Source: Bradyrhizobium sp. CB1015 | GTDB lineage: Bacteria > Pseudomonadota > Alphaproteobacteria > Rhizobiales > Xanthobacteraceae | Direction: 5' to 3' | Length of the DNA: 64,000 nucleotides | Assembly: GCF_025200925.1 (NCBI RefSeq) | Contig: NZ_CP104174.1 | Span: 7,881,001-7,945,000, forward strand | Shown: in pieces, positions 34,369 through 42,672 of the stretch | Layout: every line of letters begins with the position of its first letter | Numbering within the stretch: the stretch's first letter is position 1 | Notes under the pieces: generated by a model | What the model was told of the DNA's origin: nothing | Database searches by the model: none | The model's input: the letters and a program-made list of their open reading frames with translations, nothing else | Position numbers and translations under genes: made by a program

Positions 34369-36117
34369 TCATGGTTTGGCCACTCCGCCTTCGCTGACGA
34401 TCTTGATCGGGGCCGGCGGCGTCACGCGCGGCTGCAGCACCTGGGCGAGCACCTGCTCCTTGGGGCCGAAGGTCTGCATGCGGCCGTCGCGCAGCACCAG
34501 GATCTGGTCAACCGCCTCGACGCCGATCGGCCGGTGCGCCACCACGATGACGATGGCACCGCGCTCGCGCGCCGAGCGGACGGCGCGGGTCAGAGCCTCG
34601 TCGCCTTCGGTGTCGAGATTGGAATTGGGCTCGTCGAGCACGATCAGGAAGGGGTTGCCGTAGAGCGCGCGCGCCAGCGCCACGCGCTGGGCCTGGCCTG
34701 CGGAGAGCGCGGCGCCCTGCTCGCCGACTTGCGTGTTGTAGCCCTCGCGCATCTTGATGATCATCTCGTGCACGCCGGCCTCCTTGGCCGCGGCGATGAT
34801 CGCGTCGGAGGTGGCCTCGGGATCGAACCGGCTGATGTTCTGCGCGATGGTGCCGCCGAACAATTCGACGTCCTGCGGCAGATAGCCGATGTGGCGGCCG
34901 AGCGCGTCGCTCGACCATTGATCGAGCGCCGCGCCGTCGAGCCGCACCTTGCCGCGCACCGGCTGCCAGACCCCGACCAGCGCGCGGATCAGCGACGACT
35001 TGCCGGAGCCGCTCGGGCCGATCACGCCGAGGCCGTTGCCGGCTGCGAGCGCGAACGTGACATCCTGCACCACGAGACGCTGATCGCCCGGCGGCACCAT
35101 GGCGACGCCTTCGACCGACAGCCGGCTGGTCGGCGCCTGCAACTGGGTCGGCATCGCCTGCGCCGGCATCTGCTCCAACAGGCGCGTCAGACGCTGCCAG
35201 CTCTGGCGCGCCGCGACGAAGGATTTCCAGTGCGCAATCGCGAGATCGACCGGCGCGAGCGCGCGGGCGGACAGGATCGAGCCGGCGATGATGATGCCGG
35301 CGGTCGCCTCCTGGTGGATGACGAGATAGGCGCCGACCGCGAGCACGGCCGATTGCAGCATCATGCGCAGCACCTTTGCGACCGCGCCGAGACCGCCGGC
35401 GACGTCGCTCGCCCGCTGATTTCCCGCGAGGTATTTTTCGTTGGCCTCGCTCCAGCGCTGGTTCATTCGGCCGGCCATTCCCATCGACACCATTACTTCG
35501 GCGTTGCGGCGGCTGGCCTGGGCGAGATCGTTGCGCTGAGCGGCAAGGCCCATCGCCTCCTTCGCCGGCTGGCGGGACATGAACTCGGTCACCAGCGTCA
35601 ACCCGACCAGGATGACGGCGCCGACCAGCGCGGTGACGCCGATCAGGACGTGGAAGGCGAAGCAGATGGCGAGATAGAGCGGCAGCCAGGGCAGATCGAA
35701 GAACGCGCTCGGGCCCATGCCGCCAAGGAAGGATCGGACATTGTCGAGATCGCGCAGCGGCTGCAGGCCCTCGTTGCGGCTGCCGACCAGCAGCGGCAGG
35801 CGCACGATGGTGTCGAAAACGCGTTTGTTGAGGGCCTCGTCCAGCGCGGTGCCGATCCGCCCCAGGATGCGGTTGCGGATCATGTCGAGCACGCCCTGCG
35901 CCATGTAGAGGAAGCTGGCGAGGATGATCAGGCCGACCAGGGTCGGGATGCTGCGGCTCGGCAGCACCCGGTCGTAGACCTCCAGCATGAAGATCGACCC
36001 GGTCAGATAGAGCAGGTTGATCATGCAGCTCATCAGGCCGACGCCGATGAAGGCCGTGCGACAAGCGCGCAAGGCGTCACCGAGCTCCGAACGGCGGACG
36101 CCAGGGATCGCTGCCAT
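34369..36117 (-). CDS. Type I secretion ABC permease/ATPase (PrtD-like)
   Basis: 582-aa half transporter. The transmembrane domain (residues ~20-300) contains GLMSCMINLLYLTGSIFMLE and FFDLPWLPLYLAICFAFHVL. The nucleotide-binding domain has Walker A GPSGSGKSS, Q-loop IGYLPQDVELFGG, signature LSAGQAQRVALARAL, Walker B FLIVLDEPNSNLD and H-loop VIVVAHRP. No C39 peptidase domain at the N-terminus, so it belongs to the PrtD/RTX exporter class. It is the first gene of a two-gene operon with hlyD. A 12-bp inverted repeat (36181-36192 / 36226-36237) lies 64 bp upstream of its start. Confidence 0.95.
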   Translation of the reverse strand: MAAIPGVRRSELGDALRACRTAFIGVGLMSCMINLLYLTGSIFMLEVYDRVLPSRSIPTLVGLIILASFLYMAQGVLDMIRNRILGRIGTALDEALNKRVFDTIVRLPLLVGSRNEGLQPLRDLDNVRSFLGGMGPSAFFDLPWLPLYLAICFAFHVLIGVTALVGAVILVGLTLVTEFMSRQPAKEAMGLAAQRNDLAQASRRNAEVMVSMGMAGRMNQRWSEANEKYLAGNQRASDVAGGLGAVAKVLRMMLQSAVLAVGAYLVIHQEATAGIIIAGSILSARALAPVDLAIAHWKSFVAARQSWQRLTRLLEQMPAQAMPTQLQAPTSRLSVEGVAMVPPGDQRLVVQDVTFALAAGNGLGVIGPSGSGKSSLIRALVGVWQPVRGKVRLDGAALDQWSSDALGRHIGYLPQDVELFGGTIAQNISRFDPEATSDAIIAAAKEAGVHEMIIKMREGYNTQVGEQGAALSAGQAQRVALARALYGNPFLIVLDEPNSNLDTEGDEALTRAVRSARERGAIVIVVAHRPIGVEAVDQILVLRDGRMQTFGPKEQVLAQVLQPRVTPPAPIKIVSEGGVAKP

Positions 36118-36180
36118 CAGTCTGATCTCTTTCGGCTAAAGGGCAAGGCCCTGATTTCAAAGGCGATTCAAGGAGTACTC

Positions 36181-36237
36181 GCCTCGGATTAACATCTGTT
36201 TTCCGGCCGTCCGATGCGGTCGAATTTAATCCGAGGC
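36181..36237. promoter_or_regulatory. Widely spaced inverted repeat upstream of type I secretion genes
   Basis: gcctcggattaa (36181-36192) is perfectly inverted at 36226-36237 with a 33-bp spacer. It lies in the only sizeable gap before the ABC/hlyD operon, so it is either an operator pair or a hairpin in the leader or terminator region. No T-tract follows it on the minus strand. Confidence 0.4.
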
Positions 36238-36365
36238 CTGATGGGCCACATCTACCCCCGACAGCCCTCCGCGCAAGTCCGGAATTTCACAGGCTTGCGG
36301 CTTTTTCTTGCAGGCTTTCAGCCGCTTCCGGGTGCCGCTCAAGTTCCTCTCAGCCGAAGGCAGGG

Positions 36366-36635
36366 CTAGAGCCGGCCCCCGCCGCGCACCAGCCGCACCA
36401 CCAACAGCAGGATGACCGCGCCGATCGCGGAATAGACGATCTCGGAGATCAAGCCGGTGCCGAGGCGGATTCCAAGCTTTGGAAACAAGAGGCTCGCCAC
36501 CAGCGCACCGCAGATGCCGATCACGATGTCGCCGATAATGCCGAACCCGGCGCCCCGAACGATCTTGCCGGCGAGCCAGCCGGCAACGAGGCCGACGAAC
36601 AGGATGACGAGCAGGCCTTCGTTGGAAATGTACAT
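36366..36635 (-). CDS. GlsB/YeaQ/YmgE-family membrane protein
   Basis: 89-aa protein with three hydrophobic helices: LLVILFVGLVAGWLAGKIVR, FGIIGDIVIGICGALVASLL and IVYSAIGAVILLLVVRLVRG. The G-x-x-AGWLAGKIVRG segment is typical of the transglycosylase-associated / stress-response family. Inner membrane; exact function unknown, often induced by stress. ATG 36635 follows agaggga; the longer ORF has no family content. It stands alone between the secretion operon and the ABC operon. Confidence 0.92.
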   Translation of the reverse strand: MYISNEGLLVILFVGLVAGWLAGKIVRGAGFGIIGDIVIGICGALVASLLFPKLGIRLGTGLISEIVYSAIGAVILLLVVRLVRGGGRL

Positions 36636-36739
36636 CAGTGAGGTCCCTCTCCGTGAACGGGAGCCATGGAACGGGAACCGGCATGAATGGGGTGTGAATG
36701 CTGGGAAGGCTCGCGCGGCCCGGCTCAACTCATCCGAAA

Positions 36740-37717
36740 CTATGACACTACGGTGACCGGCTCCGCCAGGACGCATCTGGCCGCCCGACCCGGCCCGACC
36801 TCGACATTCGCCGGCAATTGCTCCAGGCAGCGCGGCTCGGCGAGCTTGCAGCGCGGGGCGAAGGAACAATTGTGCGGCTTCTCGGCCAGCGACGGCGGCG
36901 TTCCGGGGATGGTCTCCAGTCGCTGGCCCCGCTTGGCGCCGTGGATGGTGGAGGCGAGCAGGCCCTTGGCATAGGGATGCACGGGCGAACGGACGATGTC
37001 GCGCAAGGTCCCCTGCTCCACGATCTGGCCGGCATACATCACCGCGACGCGGTCGCAGATCTCGATGGCGACGCCGATGTCGTGGGTGACGAAGATGACG
37101 GACATGCCGAACTCGCGCTGGAGCTCGCGCAGCAAGAGCAGGATCTGGATCTGCACGGTGGCATCGAGCGCGGTGGTCGGCTCGTCCGCAAGAAGGATTT
37201 TGGGACGACAGGCCAGCGCCAGCGCAATCATGGCGCGCTGGCGCATGCCGCCGGACATTTCGTGCGGATAGGCATCGAGCCGGCGCTTGGCCGAGGGAAT
37301 GCGCACGACATCGAGCATTTCGAGCGCGCGTGCGCGCCCTTCCGCAAAGCTCTTACCCTCGTGGCGCACCACGCTTTCGGCGATCTGCGCGCCGATCGTG
37401 TAGACCGGATCGAGCGCCAGCGCGGGCTCCTGAAAGATCATCGAGACGGTCTGGCCGCGGAACGACGACAGCTCCTCGTCGTTCATGGCGAGCACGTCGC
37501 GGCCCAGCACGTTGACCGCGCCTGAAATCTGCGTGCGCTTCTTCGGCAACAGGCGCATCAGCGCACGCAAGGTCACGCTCTTGCCCGAACCGGACTCGCC
37601 GAGCAGGCCCAGCACCTCGCTGTTGCCGAGCGAGAGGCTGAGATCGTTCACGGCATAGACCGTGCGCTCGCCGGTGAAGCGGATGTTGAGGCCTGAGATC
37701 TCGACGAGGTTTGTCAT
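36740..37717 (-). CDS. Peptide/opine ABC transporter ATP-binding protein (DppD-like)
   Basis: 325-aa ATPase. Walker A LLGESGSGKSVTLR, Q-loop FQEPALALDP, signature MSGGMRQRAMIALALAC, Walker B ILLADEPTTALD, H-loop FVTHDIG. The C-terminal oligopeptide/dipeptide extension carries a Cys cluster (NCSFAPRCKLAEPRC), like DppD/OppD. It is the last gene of the minus-strand operon. Its ATG overlaps the amidase stop (ATGA), so it is translationally coupled to a hydrolase and not to the other ATPase, which is unusual for this transporter class. Confidence 0.95.
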   Translation of the reverse strand: MTNLVEISGLNIRFTGERTVYAVNDLSLSLGNSEVLGLLGESGSGKSVTLRALMRLLPKKRTQISGAVNVLGRDVLAMNDEELSSFRGQTVSMIFQEPALALDPVYTIGAQIAESVVRHEGKSFAEGRARALEMLDVVRIPSAKRRLDAYPHEMSGGMRQRAMIALALACRPKILLADEPTTALDATVQIQILLLLRELQREFGMSVIFVTHDIGVAIEICDRVAVMYAGQIVEQGTLRDIVRSPVHPYAKGLLASTIHGAKRGQRLETIPGTPPSLAEKPHNCSFAPRCKLAEPRCLEQLPANVEVGPGRAARCVLAEPVTVVS

Positions 37718-39129
37718 GAAGGCAGCTTCGGCAATCGGTCGTGATAGTCGGTGACGCGCTGGAACGCGGCGCCGATGGTCAGCAGAGTCGCTTCATCGAA
37801 GGAGCGGCCGATCAGCTGCATGCCGACCGGCAGGCCGGTCTTGGTGAAGCCCGAAGGAATGGTCAGTGACGGCAGGCCCAGGAAATTCACCGGGCGGGTG
37901 AACAGCGTCAGCCGCTGCAACAGCGCCGGCGCGTTCGGGCCGCCGCCGACGTCGCTCTCCTCGATCGTCGGCGCCGGCACCGGGGACGCCGGCGCGACCA
38001 CCGCATCGACGCCTGCCGTCGCGGCATTGTGGGCCGCGAGCGCCGGCCCGCGCCAACGCATCGCCTCGAGATACGTGATGGCGGGAACGGCCAGGCCGTT
38101 CTGGAGGCGCATCAATGTCTGCGCGCCGTAATCCTGCGAACGCTCGATCAACCAGCGCTTGTGGAAGGCGGCGGCTTCAGCGGCCAGCACGAGCTGGCTC
38201 GCCGCCTGCAATTGCCGCTGGTCCGGCAGCTCGACCTTGACGATGTCGGCGCCCTCGCGCTTGAGCACCGCAATGGTCTCGTCGAGCACGCGCGCGACCT
38301 CGCTGTCGAGATCGTCGACATAGTCGGTCGCGGGCACGCCGATCTTGAGGCCGTTCAGGGATGCCTTGGTCGCGGCGACGTAGTCCGAGAGAGGCTCGCG
38401 GCTCGCGGTCGGATCCTCCGGATCCGGGCCGGCCGTCAACGCCAGCAGCAGCGCGCAATCCTCCGCGGTGCGGGCGAGCGGGCCGACCGTGTCGAGCGAT
38501 TGCGACAGCGGCATGGCGCCGGCGCGGCTCACGCGGCTCCAGGTGGTCTTGAGCCCCGTGACACCACAGAAATGCGCGGGCATGCGGATCGAGCCGCCGG
38601 TGTCGGAGCCGAGCGCGGCATAGGTCAGGCGCGCGGCGACCGCCGAGCCGGAGCCCGAGGACGAGCCGCCGGTGATGTGCGCCACGTTCCATGGATTGCG
38701 CACCGGACCATAATGGCTGTTGTGCCCGGTCGCGCCATAGGCGAACTCGGCGAGATGCAGCGTGCCGAGCCGGATTTGGCCGGCGTCCTTCAGCCGCTGC
38801 AAGGCCGTGGACGTGACGGTCGGCACGAAATCGCGGCGGATCAGCGAGCCGCAGGTCGCGACGTGACCGGCATCGTAATACATGTCCTTGTGCGCGAGCG
38901 GCACGCCATGCAGAGGACCACGGACATTGCCCTTGGCGAGCTCGGAATCGGCGGCATCCGCCGCTTTCAATGCAGTCTCGGCCTCGATCGACATGAAGGC
39001 GTTGAGATGCGGTTGCCACTGCGCGATGCGCTGCAGCAGCGCGCGCGTCGCCTCGTGCGAGGACACCTGCTTCATCGCGATCGCGCGCGCGATCTCGGTG
39101 AGCGTCATCAAGGCAGGCTCACGGCTCAT
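37714..39129 (-). CDS. Amidase (GatA/AtzE-like) within ABC operon
   Basis: 471-aa amidase-signature protein. Lys in GVPLAHKDMYYDAG, cis-Ser in HITGGSSSGSGSAVAA and nucleophile in GSDTGGSIRMPAHFCG are all present, so it should be active. ATG 39129 overlaps the upstream DUF4089 gene by ATGA, and its own stop overlaps the next ATPase start. DUF4089 proteins include AtzG, a small GatC-like subunit that stabilises the amidase AtzE in cyanuric-acid degradation; the same pairing is inferred here. Cytoplasmic. The likely task is hydrolysis of an imported amide or peptide-like compound. The longer ORF upstream is antisense overlap. Confidence 0.93.
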   Translation of the reverse strand: MSREPALMTLTEIARAIAMKQVSSHEATRALLQRIAQWQPHLNAFMSIEAETALKAADAADSELAKGNVRGPLHGVPLAHKDMYYDAGHVATCGSLIRRDFVPTVTSTALQRLKDAGQIRLGTLHLAEFAYGATGHNSHYGPVRNPWNVAHITGGSSSGSGSAVAARLTYAALGSDTGGSIRMPAHFCGVTGLKTTWSRVSRAGAMPLSQSLDTVGPLARTAEDCALLLALTAGPDPEDPTASREPLSDYVAATKASLNGLKIGVPATDYVDDLDSEVARVLDETIAVLKREGADIVKVELPDQRQLQAASQLVLAAEAAAFHKRWLIERSQDYGAQTLMRLQNGLAVPAITYLEAMRWRGPALAAHNAATAGVDAVVAPASPVPAPTIEESDVGGGPNAPALLQRLTLFTRPVNFLGLPSLTIPSGFTKTGLPVGMQLIGRSFDEATLLTIGAAFQRVTDYHDRLPKLPS

Positions 39130-39323
39130 TTCGACACCTTCTGCGTCTGCGCGAGCACATAGGTGGCGGGCTCCAAATCGAACGGCAGCGTGCCGGCGAT
39201 GGCGACGAAGCCTTCGAAGGCGGGGCCGATGGCATTGGAGATGCGGGTTGCGATCTCGTCGTCCACAGGCACGCCGGCGATATGCGCGATCGGCTTGATC
39301 TCTTTGGGTGTCGGTCTCGTCAT
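39126..39323 (-). CDS. DUF4089-domain protein (AtzG-like amidase subunit)
   Basis: 65-aa protein. IAHIAGVPVDDEIATRISNA followed by FEGFVAIAGTLPFDLEPATY matches DUF4089. This GatC-like helical fold includes AtzG of Pseudomonas sp. ADP, which binds its amidase AtzE. ATG 39323 with a ggggag site; the longer ORF adds 19 residues. ATGA overlaps on both sides (with the upstream ATPase stop and the downstream amidase start) show tight coupling. Function as an amidase stabiliser is inferred from the family and the context. Confidence 0.87.
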   Translation of the reverse strand: MTRPTPKEIKPIAHIAGVPVDDEIATRISNAIGPAFEGFVAIAGTLPFDLEPATYVLAQTQKVSK

Positions 39324-40381
39324 GCGGTTTCTCCCCTGGGGGCGCGGCTGTGTCCTGAACCCGGTATCGCCATGTAGCACGCGGCCTCGTGGCCCATATT
39401 ATCCAGCGCTGTGAGCTTTGGTGTCGCATTTGCGCAGAGCGGCTCCGCAAACGGGCAACGGGTGTGGAAGCGGCAGCCCGAGGGCGGATCGATCGGATTG
39501 GGCGGATCGCCCGTGATTGGCGGCGTCTCGGTACGCCTATCAGGATCGGAGGACGGCATCGCGGCGAGCAGCGCGCGCGTGTAGGGATGCGCCGGACTGT
39601 CCCAGACCTGGTCGACCGGACCGAGCTCGACGACCTCGCCGAGATACATCACCAGCACGCGGTCCGAGATGTAACGGACCACGTTGAGGTCGTGGCTGAT
39701 GAAGAGATAAGTGAGGCCGAATTCGCGCTTGAGATCGGCGAGCAGATTGAGCACCTGCGCCTCGACCGATTTGTCGAGCGCGGAGACGGCTTCGTCCAGG
39801 ATCACCAGCCGCGGCGACAGCGCCAGCGCCCGCGCGATGTTGACGCGCTGGCGCTGGCCGCCGGAGATCTCGTGCGGATAGCGGCTCGCGAAGTTTTCCG
39901 GGCGCAGGCCGACCTTGCCGAGCAGCTCGCGCGCAAGGTTGCGCGCCGCCCCATCGGCCATGCCGTGGACCTTCGGTCCGAAGGCGATGGATTCCTCGAT
40001 TGTCAGGCGCGGATTGAGCGAGGCGTAGGAATCCTGGAACACCATCTGCATGCCGCGGCGCAGCTCGCGCAAGCTCAGCGACTGGCCGACGGTCATGCCG
40101 TCATAGATGATGTCGCCGTCATCGCGCGGTATCAGGTGCATCAACAGGCGCGCGGTGGTGGACTTGCCGCAGCCGGACTCGCCGACGATGCCGACCGTCT
40201 CGCCCTTGGCGACGGAGAAGGAGACGTTATCGACGGCACGCACGGTGCGTTTTGCGGCGAACAGGCCGCCGCGCACCGGAAAATGCTTGGTCAGGCCGTT
40301 GACCTGAAGCAGCGGCTGCGCGAGCCCGCCGCGGTCCTCGACGGGCTCCAGCATGGCGACGGAAGTGTTGGTCTCGCTCAT
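39320..40381 (-). CDS. Peptide/opine ABC transporter ATP-binding protein (OppF/DppF-like)
   Basis: 353-aa ATPase. [20 protein letters not shown] at the N-terminus is typical of OppF/DppF; Walker [18 protein letters not shown]-loop [10 protein letters not shown]; signature [17 protein letters not shown]; Walker [13 protein letters not shown] with Ala in place of the usual Pro; H-loop [10 protein letters not shown]-terminal Cys cluster [16 protein letters not shown]. Its stop overlaps the DUF4089 start (ATGA). Separated from the upstream permease by a family D repeat (40394-40572). Confidence 0.95.
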   Translation of the reverse strand: MSETNTSVAMLEPVEDRGGLAQPLLQVNGLTKHFPVRGGLFAAKRTVRAVDNVSFSVAKGETVGIVGESGCGKSTTARLLMHLIPRDDGDIIYDGMTVGQSLSLRELRRGMQMVFQDSYASLNPRLTIEESIAFGPKVHGMADGAARNLARELLGKVGLRPENFASRYPHEISGGQRQRVNIARALALSPRLVILDEAVSALDKSVEAQVLNLLADLKREFGLTYLFISHDLNVVRYISDRVLVMYLGEVVELGPVDQVWDSPAHPYTRALLAAMPSSDPDRRTETPPITGDPPNPIDPPSGCRFHTRCPFAEPLCANATPKLTALDNMGHEAACYMAIPGSGHSRAPRGETA

Positions 40382-40393
40382 GGCCGCGCTCTC

Positions 40394-40572
40394 CCACCTC
40401 TCCCCATCGGGGAGAGGTCGGCGCGCAGCGCCGGGTGAGGGGGCGCGGCAGACTCGGTGGAGCGTAACCCCTCACCCGGATCGCATCTGACGATGCGACA
40501 TAGCCGAAGCTTCGCTTCGGCGTTAAGAACGGCCGCCAAAGGCGGCCTATGCCTCTCCCTACGGGAGAGGTG
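40394..40572. repeat. Palindromic intergenic repeat, family D variant
   Basis: cacctctccccatcggggag at the left and acgggagaggtg at the right; several inner hairpins (e.g. cgaagcttcgcttcg, ggccgccaaaggcggcc). It is inside the ABC operon between permease and ATPase genes, where it could cause differential expression of the downstream genes. Confidence 0.75.
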
Positions 40573-40613
40573 TACGGAGGACGCCGCGACAGTGTGCTTC
40601 CGCATCATCATCT

Positions 40614-41516
40614 CTAGTTCCTGATGTCCATGGCGCTGCGCAGGCCGTCCGAAAGCAGGTTGAAGCAGATCGAGACCGCGAAGATCATCGCGCCCGGCAA
40701 GGCCGCGACCCAGGGATTGACGTAGATCGCGGTGCGCAGCGTGTTCAGCATCAGGCCCCATTCCGGCTCCGGCGGTTTTGTGCCAAGGCCGAGGAAGGAG
40801 AGGCCGGCCGCCAGGATCATCGAGACCGAGATCAGGCTGGTGGCATAGACGAAGATCGCGCCCAGCACGTTGCCGAGGATATGCACGCGCATGATGGTGA
40901 AGGCGCCCGCGCCGGACGCACGCGCGGCCTCGACGAAGTCCATGTTGCGCACGCCTGTCGTGACGCTCTCGGCGACGCGGGTGATCTGCGGCACGAACAC
41001 GATGGTGAGCGCCACGATGGAGTTGAGGATGCCGGCGCCGAGCGCGCCGGAGATCGCGATCGCCAGCAGCACCGACGGGAAGGCGTAGAACACGTCCACC
41101 GTGCGCATGATCGCGGTGTTGAGCTTGCCGCCGACATAGCCGGCAATGATGCCGAGCGAGGTGCCGAGGCAGAAGGCCAGGATCACCGGCAGGATGCCGA
41201 TCACCAGCGATAGCCGGCCGCCATAGATCAGCCGCGCCAGCATGTCGCGGCCGAGCTCGTCGGTGCCGAGCGGATAACCCGTGGTGCCGATGTGACGGAG
41301 GCGGCGGATCATCGAGCCCTTGTAGGGGTCTTCGAGGCCGAGCCACGGCGCGAGGATCGCGGAGAGGAAGATCAGCAACAGCACCAGCGCGCAGGCCATG
41401 CTGACCTTGTCGCGCATGATGCGGCGGCCGACGGTCGCCCAATAACCGCGCGCCTTGGTGGCGGGCGCAGCCTGCAGCGCGGCATCGGTGGTGGCGGACA
41501 ACGGAAGCTCGCTCAT
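40614..41516 (-). CDS. Peptide/opine ABC transporter permease (DppC-like)
   Basis: 300-aa inner-membrane protein with about six helices. N-terminal helix VSMACALVLLLIFLSAILAP, periplasmic YPLGTDELGRDMLARLIYGG (the DppC/OppC signature), and the cytoplasmic EAA-type loop ARASGAGAFTIMRVHILGN. Partner of the DppB-like permease, whose stop is 3 bp upstream of this ATG. Family length is 280-300. Confidence 0.95.
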   Translation of the reverse strand: MSELPLSATTDAALQAAPATKARGYWATVGRRIMRDKVSMACALVLLLIFLSAILAPWLGLEDPYKGSMIRRLRHIGTTGYPLGTDELGRDMLARLIYGGRLSLVIGILPVILAFCLGTSLGIIAGYVGGKLNTAIMRTVDVFYAFPSVLLAIAISGALGAGILNSIVALTIVFVPQITRVAESVTTGVRNMDFVEAARASGAGAFTIMRVHILGNVLGAIFVYATSLISVSMILAAGLSFLGLGTKPPEPEWGLMLNTLRTAIYVNPWVAALPGAMIFAVSICFNLLSDGLRSAMDIRN

Positions 41517-41519
41517 CGG

Positions 41520-42473
41520 CTAGCCCCGCTTGATGCGCGGGTCGATCGCGGCTTGGGCGATGTCGACCAGGAGATTGAGGAACACGAAGAACAGCGCCAG
41601 GATCAGGATCGTGCCCTGCAGCAGCGGCAGGTCGCGCTGGAAGATCGCCGAGTTGAGCAGGAAGCCCGAGCCCGGCCAGGAGAACACGGTCTCGATCAGG
41701 ATCGAGCCGCCGAGCATGTAGCCAAGCTGAAGCCCCATCACCGCGAGCGCGGTGGGCGCGGCGTTCTTAATGACGTGACGGAACACGCCGCGCTCGCGCA
41801 GGCCTTTTGCGCGCAAGGCCTCGACGAAATCCTGCGAGAGAATGTCGCCGGTGAGCGCGCGTACCGTGCGGGTGACGATGCCCATCGGGATCACCGACGT
41901 CGTGATCGCCGGCAGCACGAGATATTTGAGGTGCGCCCAGTCCCAGGCCCAGGAATTGGAGCCGCTGGGGCCGGCGCCGACCGCAGGCAGCCAGTTCAGC
42001 TGGACCGAGAAGATGATCACGAGCAGCATGCCGAGCCAGTAATGCGGCACCGAGACGCCGGCGATGGCAAAGGACGTCGCGACCTTGTCGATCCAGGTCT
42101 CGCGGAAATAGCCGGCGATCAGGCCGAGCAAGATGCCCATGGTGAAGCCGATGATGGCGGCGGCAATCGCGAGCGTGACGGTGTTGCCGACCGCGCGCAT
42201 GACCTCGGCCAGCACCGGACGCCCGGTGGCGATGGAATTGCCGAGATCGCCATGAAGGGCACGCAGCAGCCACAGGCCAAATTGAACCGGCAACGGACGG
42301 TCGAAGCCATAGGCGGCGCGCAGCTGCGCCGCGAGCTCCTGCGACGCATCGGCCGGCAGCACGGCGACTAGCGGATCGCCCGGCGTGATGTGCACGAGCA
42401 GGAAGCACACCAGCGCCACGCTGATGACGATCGGGACGACGTAGACAATGCGTCTGGCGGTATAGGCGAGCAC
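41520..42473 (-). CDS. Peptide/opine ABC transporter permease (DppB-like)
   Basis: 317-aa inner-membrane permease. Signature N-terminus YTARRIVYVVPIVISVALVC, LLVHITPGDPLVAVLPADA, then SIATGRPVLAEVMRAVGNTV, and the ABC-coupling loop ALRAKGLRERGVFRHVIKNA. Starts with GTG and a weak ribosome-binding site. It forms the membrane channel with DppC and is followed by it after 3 bp. A family D variant repeat separates it from the upstream SBP gene. Confidence 0.95.
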   Translation of the reverse strand: MLAYTARRIVYVVPIVISVALVCFLLVHITPGDPLVAVLPADASQELAAQLRAAYGFDRPLPVQFGLWLLRALHGDLGNSIATGRPVLAEVMRAVGNTVTLAIAAAIIGFTMGILLGLIAGYFRETWIDKVATSFAIAGVSVPHYWLGMLLVIIFSVQLNWLPAVGAGPSGSNSWAWDWAHLKYLVLPAITTSVIPMGIVTRTVRALTGDILSQDFVEALRAKGLRERGVFRHVIKNAAPTALAVMGLQLGYMLGGSILIETVFSWPGSGFLLNSAIFQRDLPLLQGTILILALFFVFLNLLVDIAQAAIDPRIKRG

Positions 42474-42488
42474 GTTGTTTCTTTTTCT

Positions 42489-42652
42489 TCCCTTCTCCCC
42501 TTGTGGGAGAAGGTGGCGCGAAGCGCCGGATGAGGGGTTCTATCCGCGGATACAGTCTTGCCGAACGCGAGAGGGGAATCCGCGGAGAGAGACCCCTCAC
42601 CCGCCTCGCCGCTGTTGCGGCGAGCCACCCTCTCCCACATGGGGAGAGGGTG
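42489..42652. repeat. Palindromic intergenic repeat, family D variant
   Basis: tcccttctccccttgtggga at the left, and ccaccctctcccacatgggg at the right, with gcgaagcgccgg and inner hairpin cgcctcgccgctgttgcggcg. It lies between the SBP gene and dppB. This position suits an mRNA-stabilising hairpin, so that more binding protein than permease is made. Confidence 0.75.
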
Positions 42653-42672
42653 CACCGAGTTTGCGGCGCGAA

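Noticed and set aside
33006..34397. Long plus-strand open frame opposite hlyD
   Set aside because: It is a low-complexity antisense frame (Leu/Asp/Arg-rich) over a clear HlyD gene with coiled-coil and lipoyl motifs; typical of G+C-rich DNA.
34294..36192. 632-codon plus-strand open frame opposite the ABC exporter
   Set aside because: Composition is Arg/His/Asp-rich without domain motifs, and it covers the Walker-motif-bearing gene exactly in antisense.
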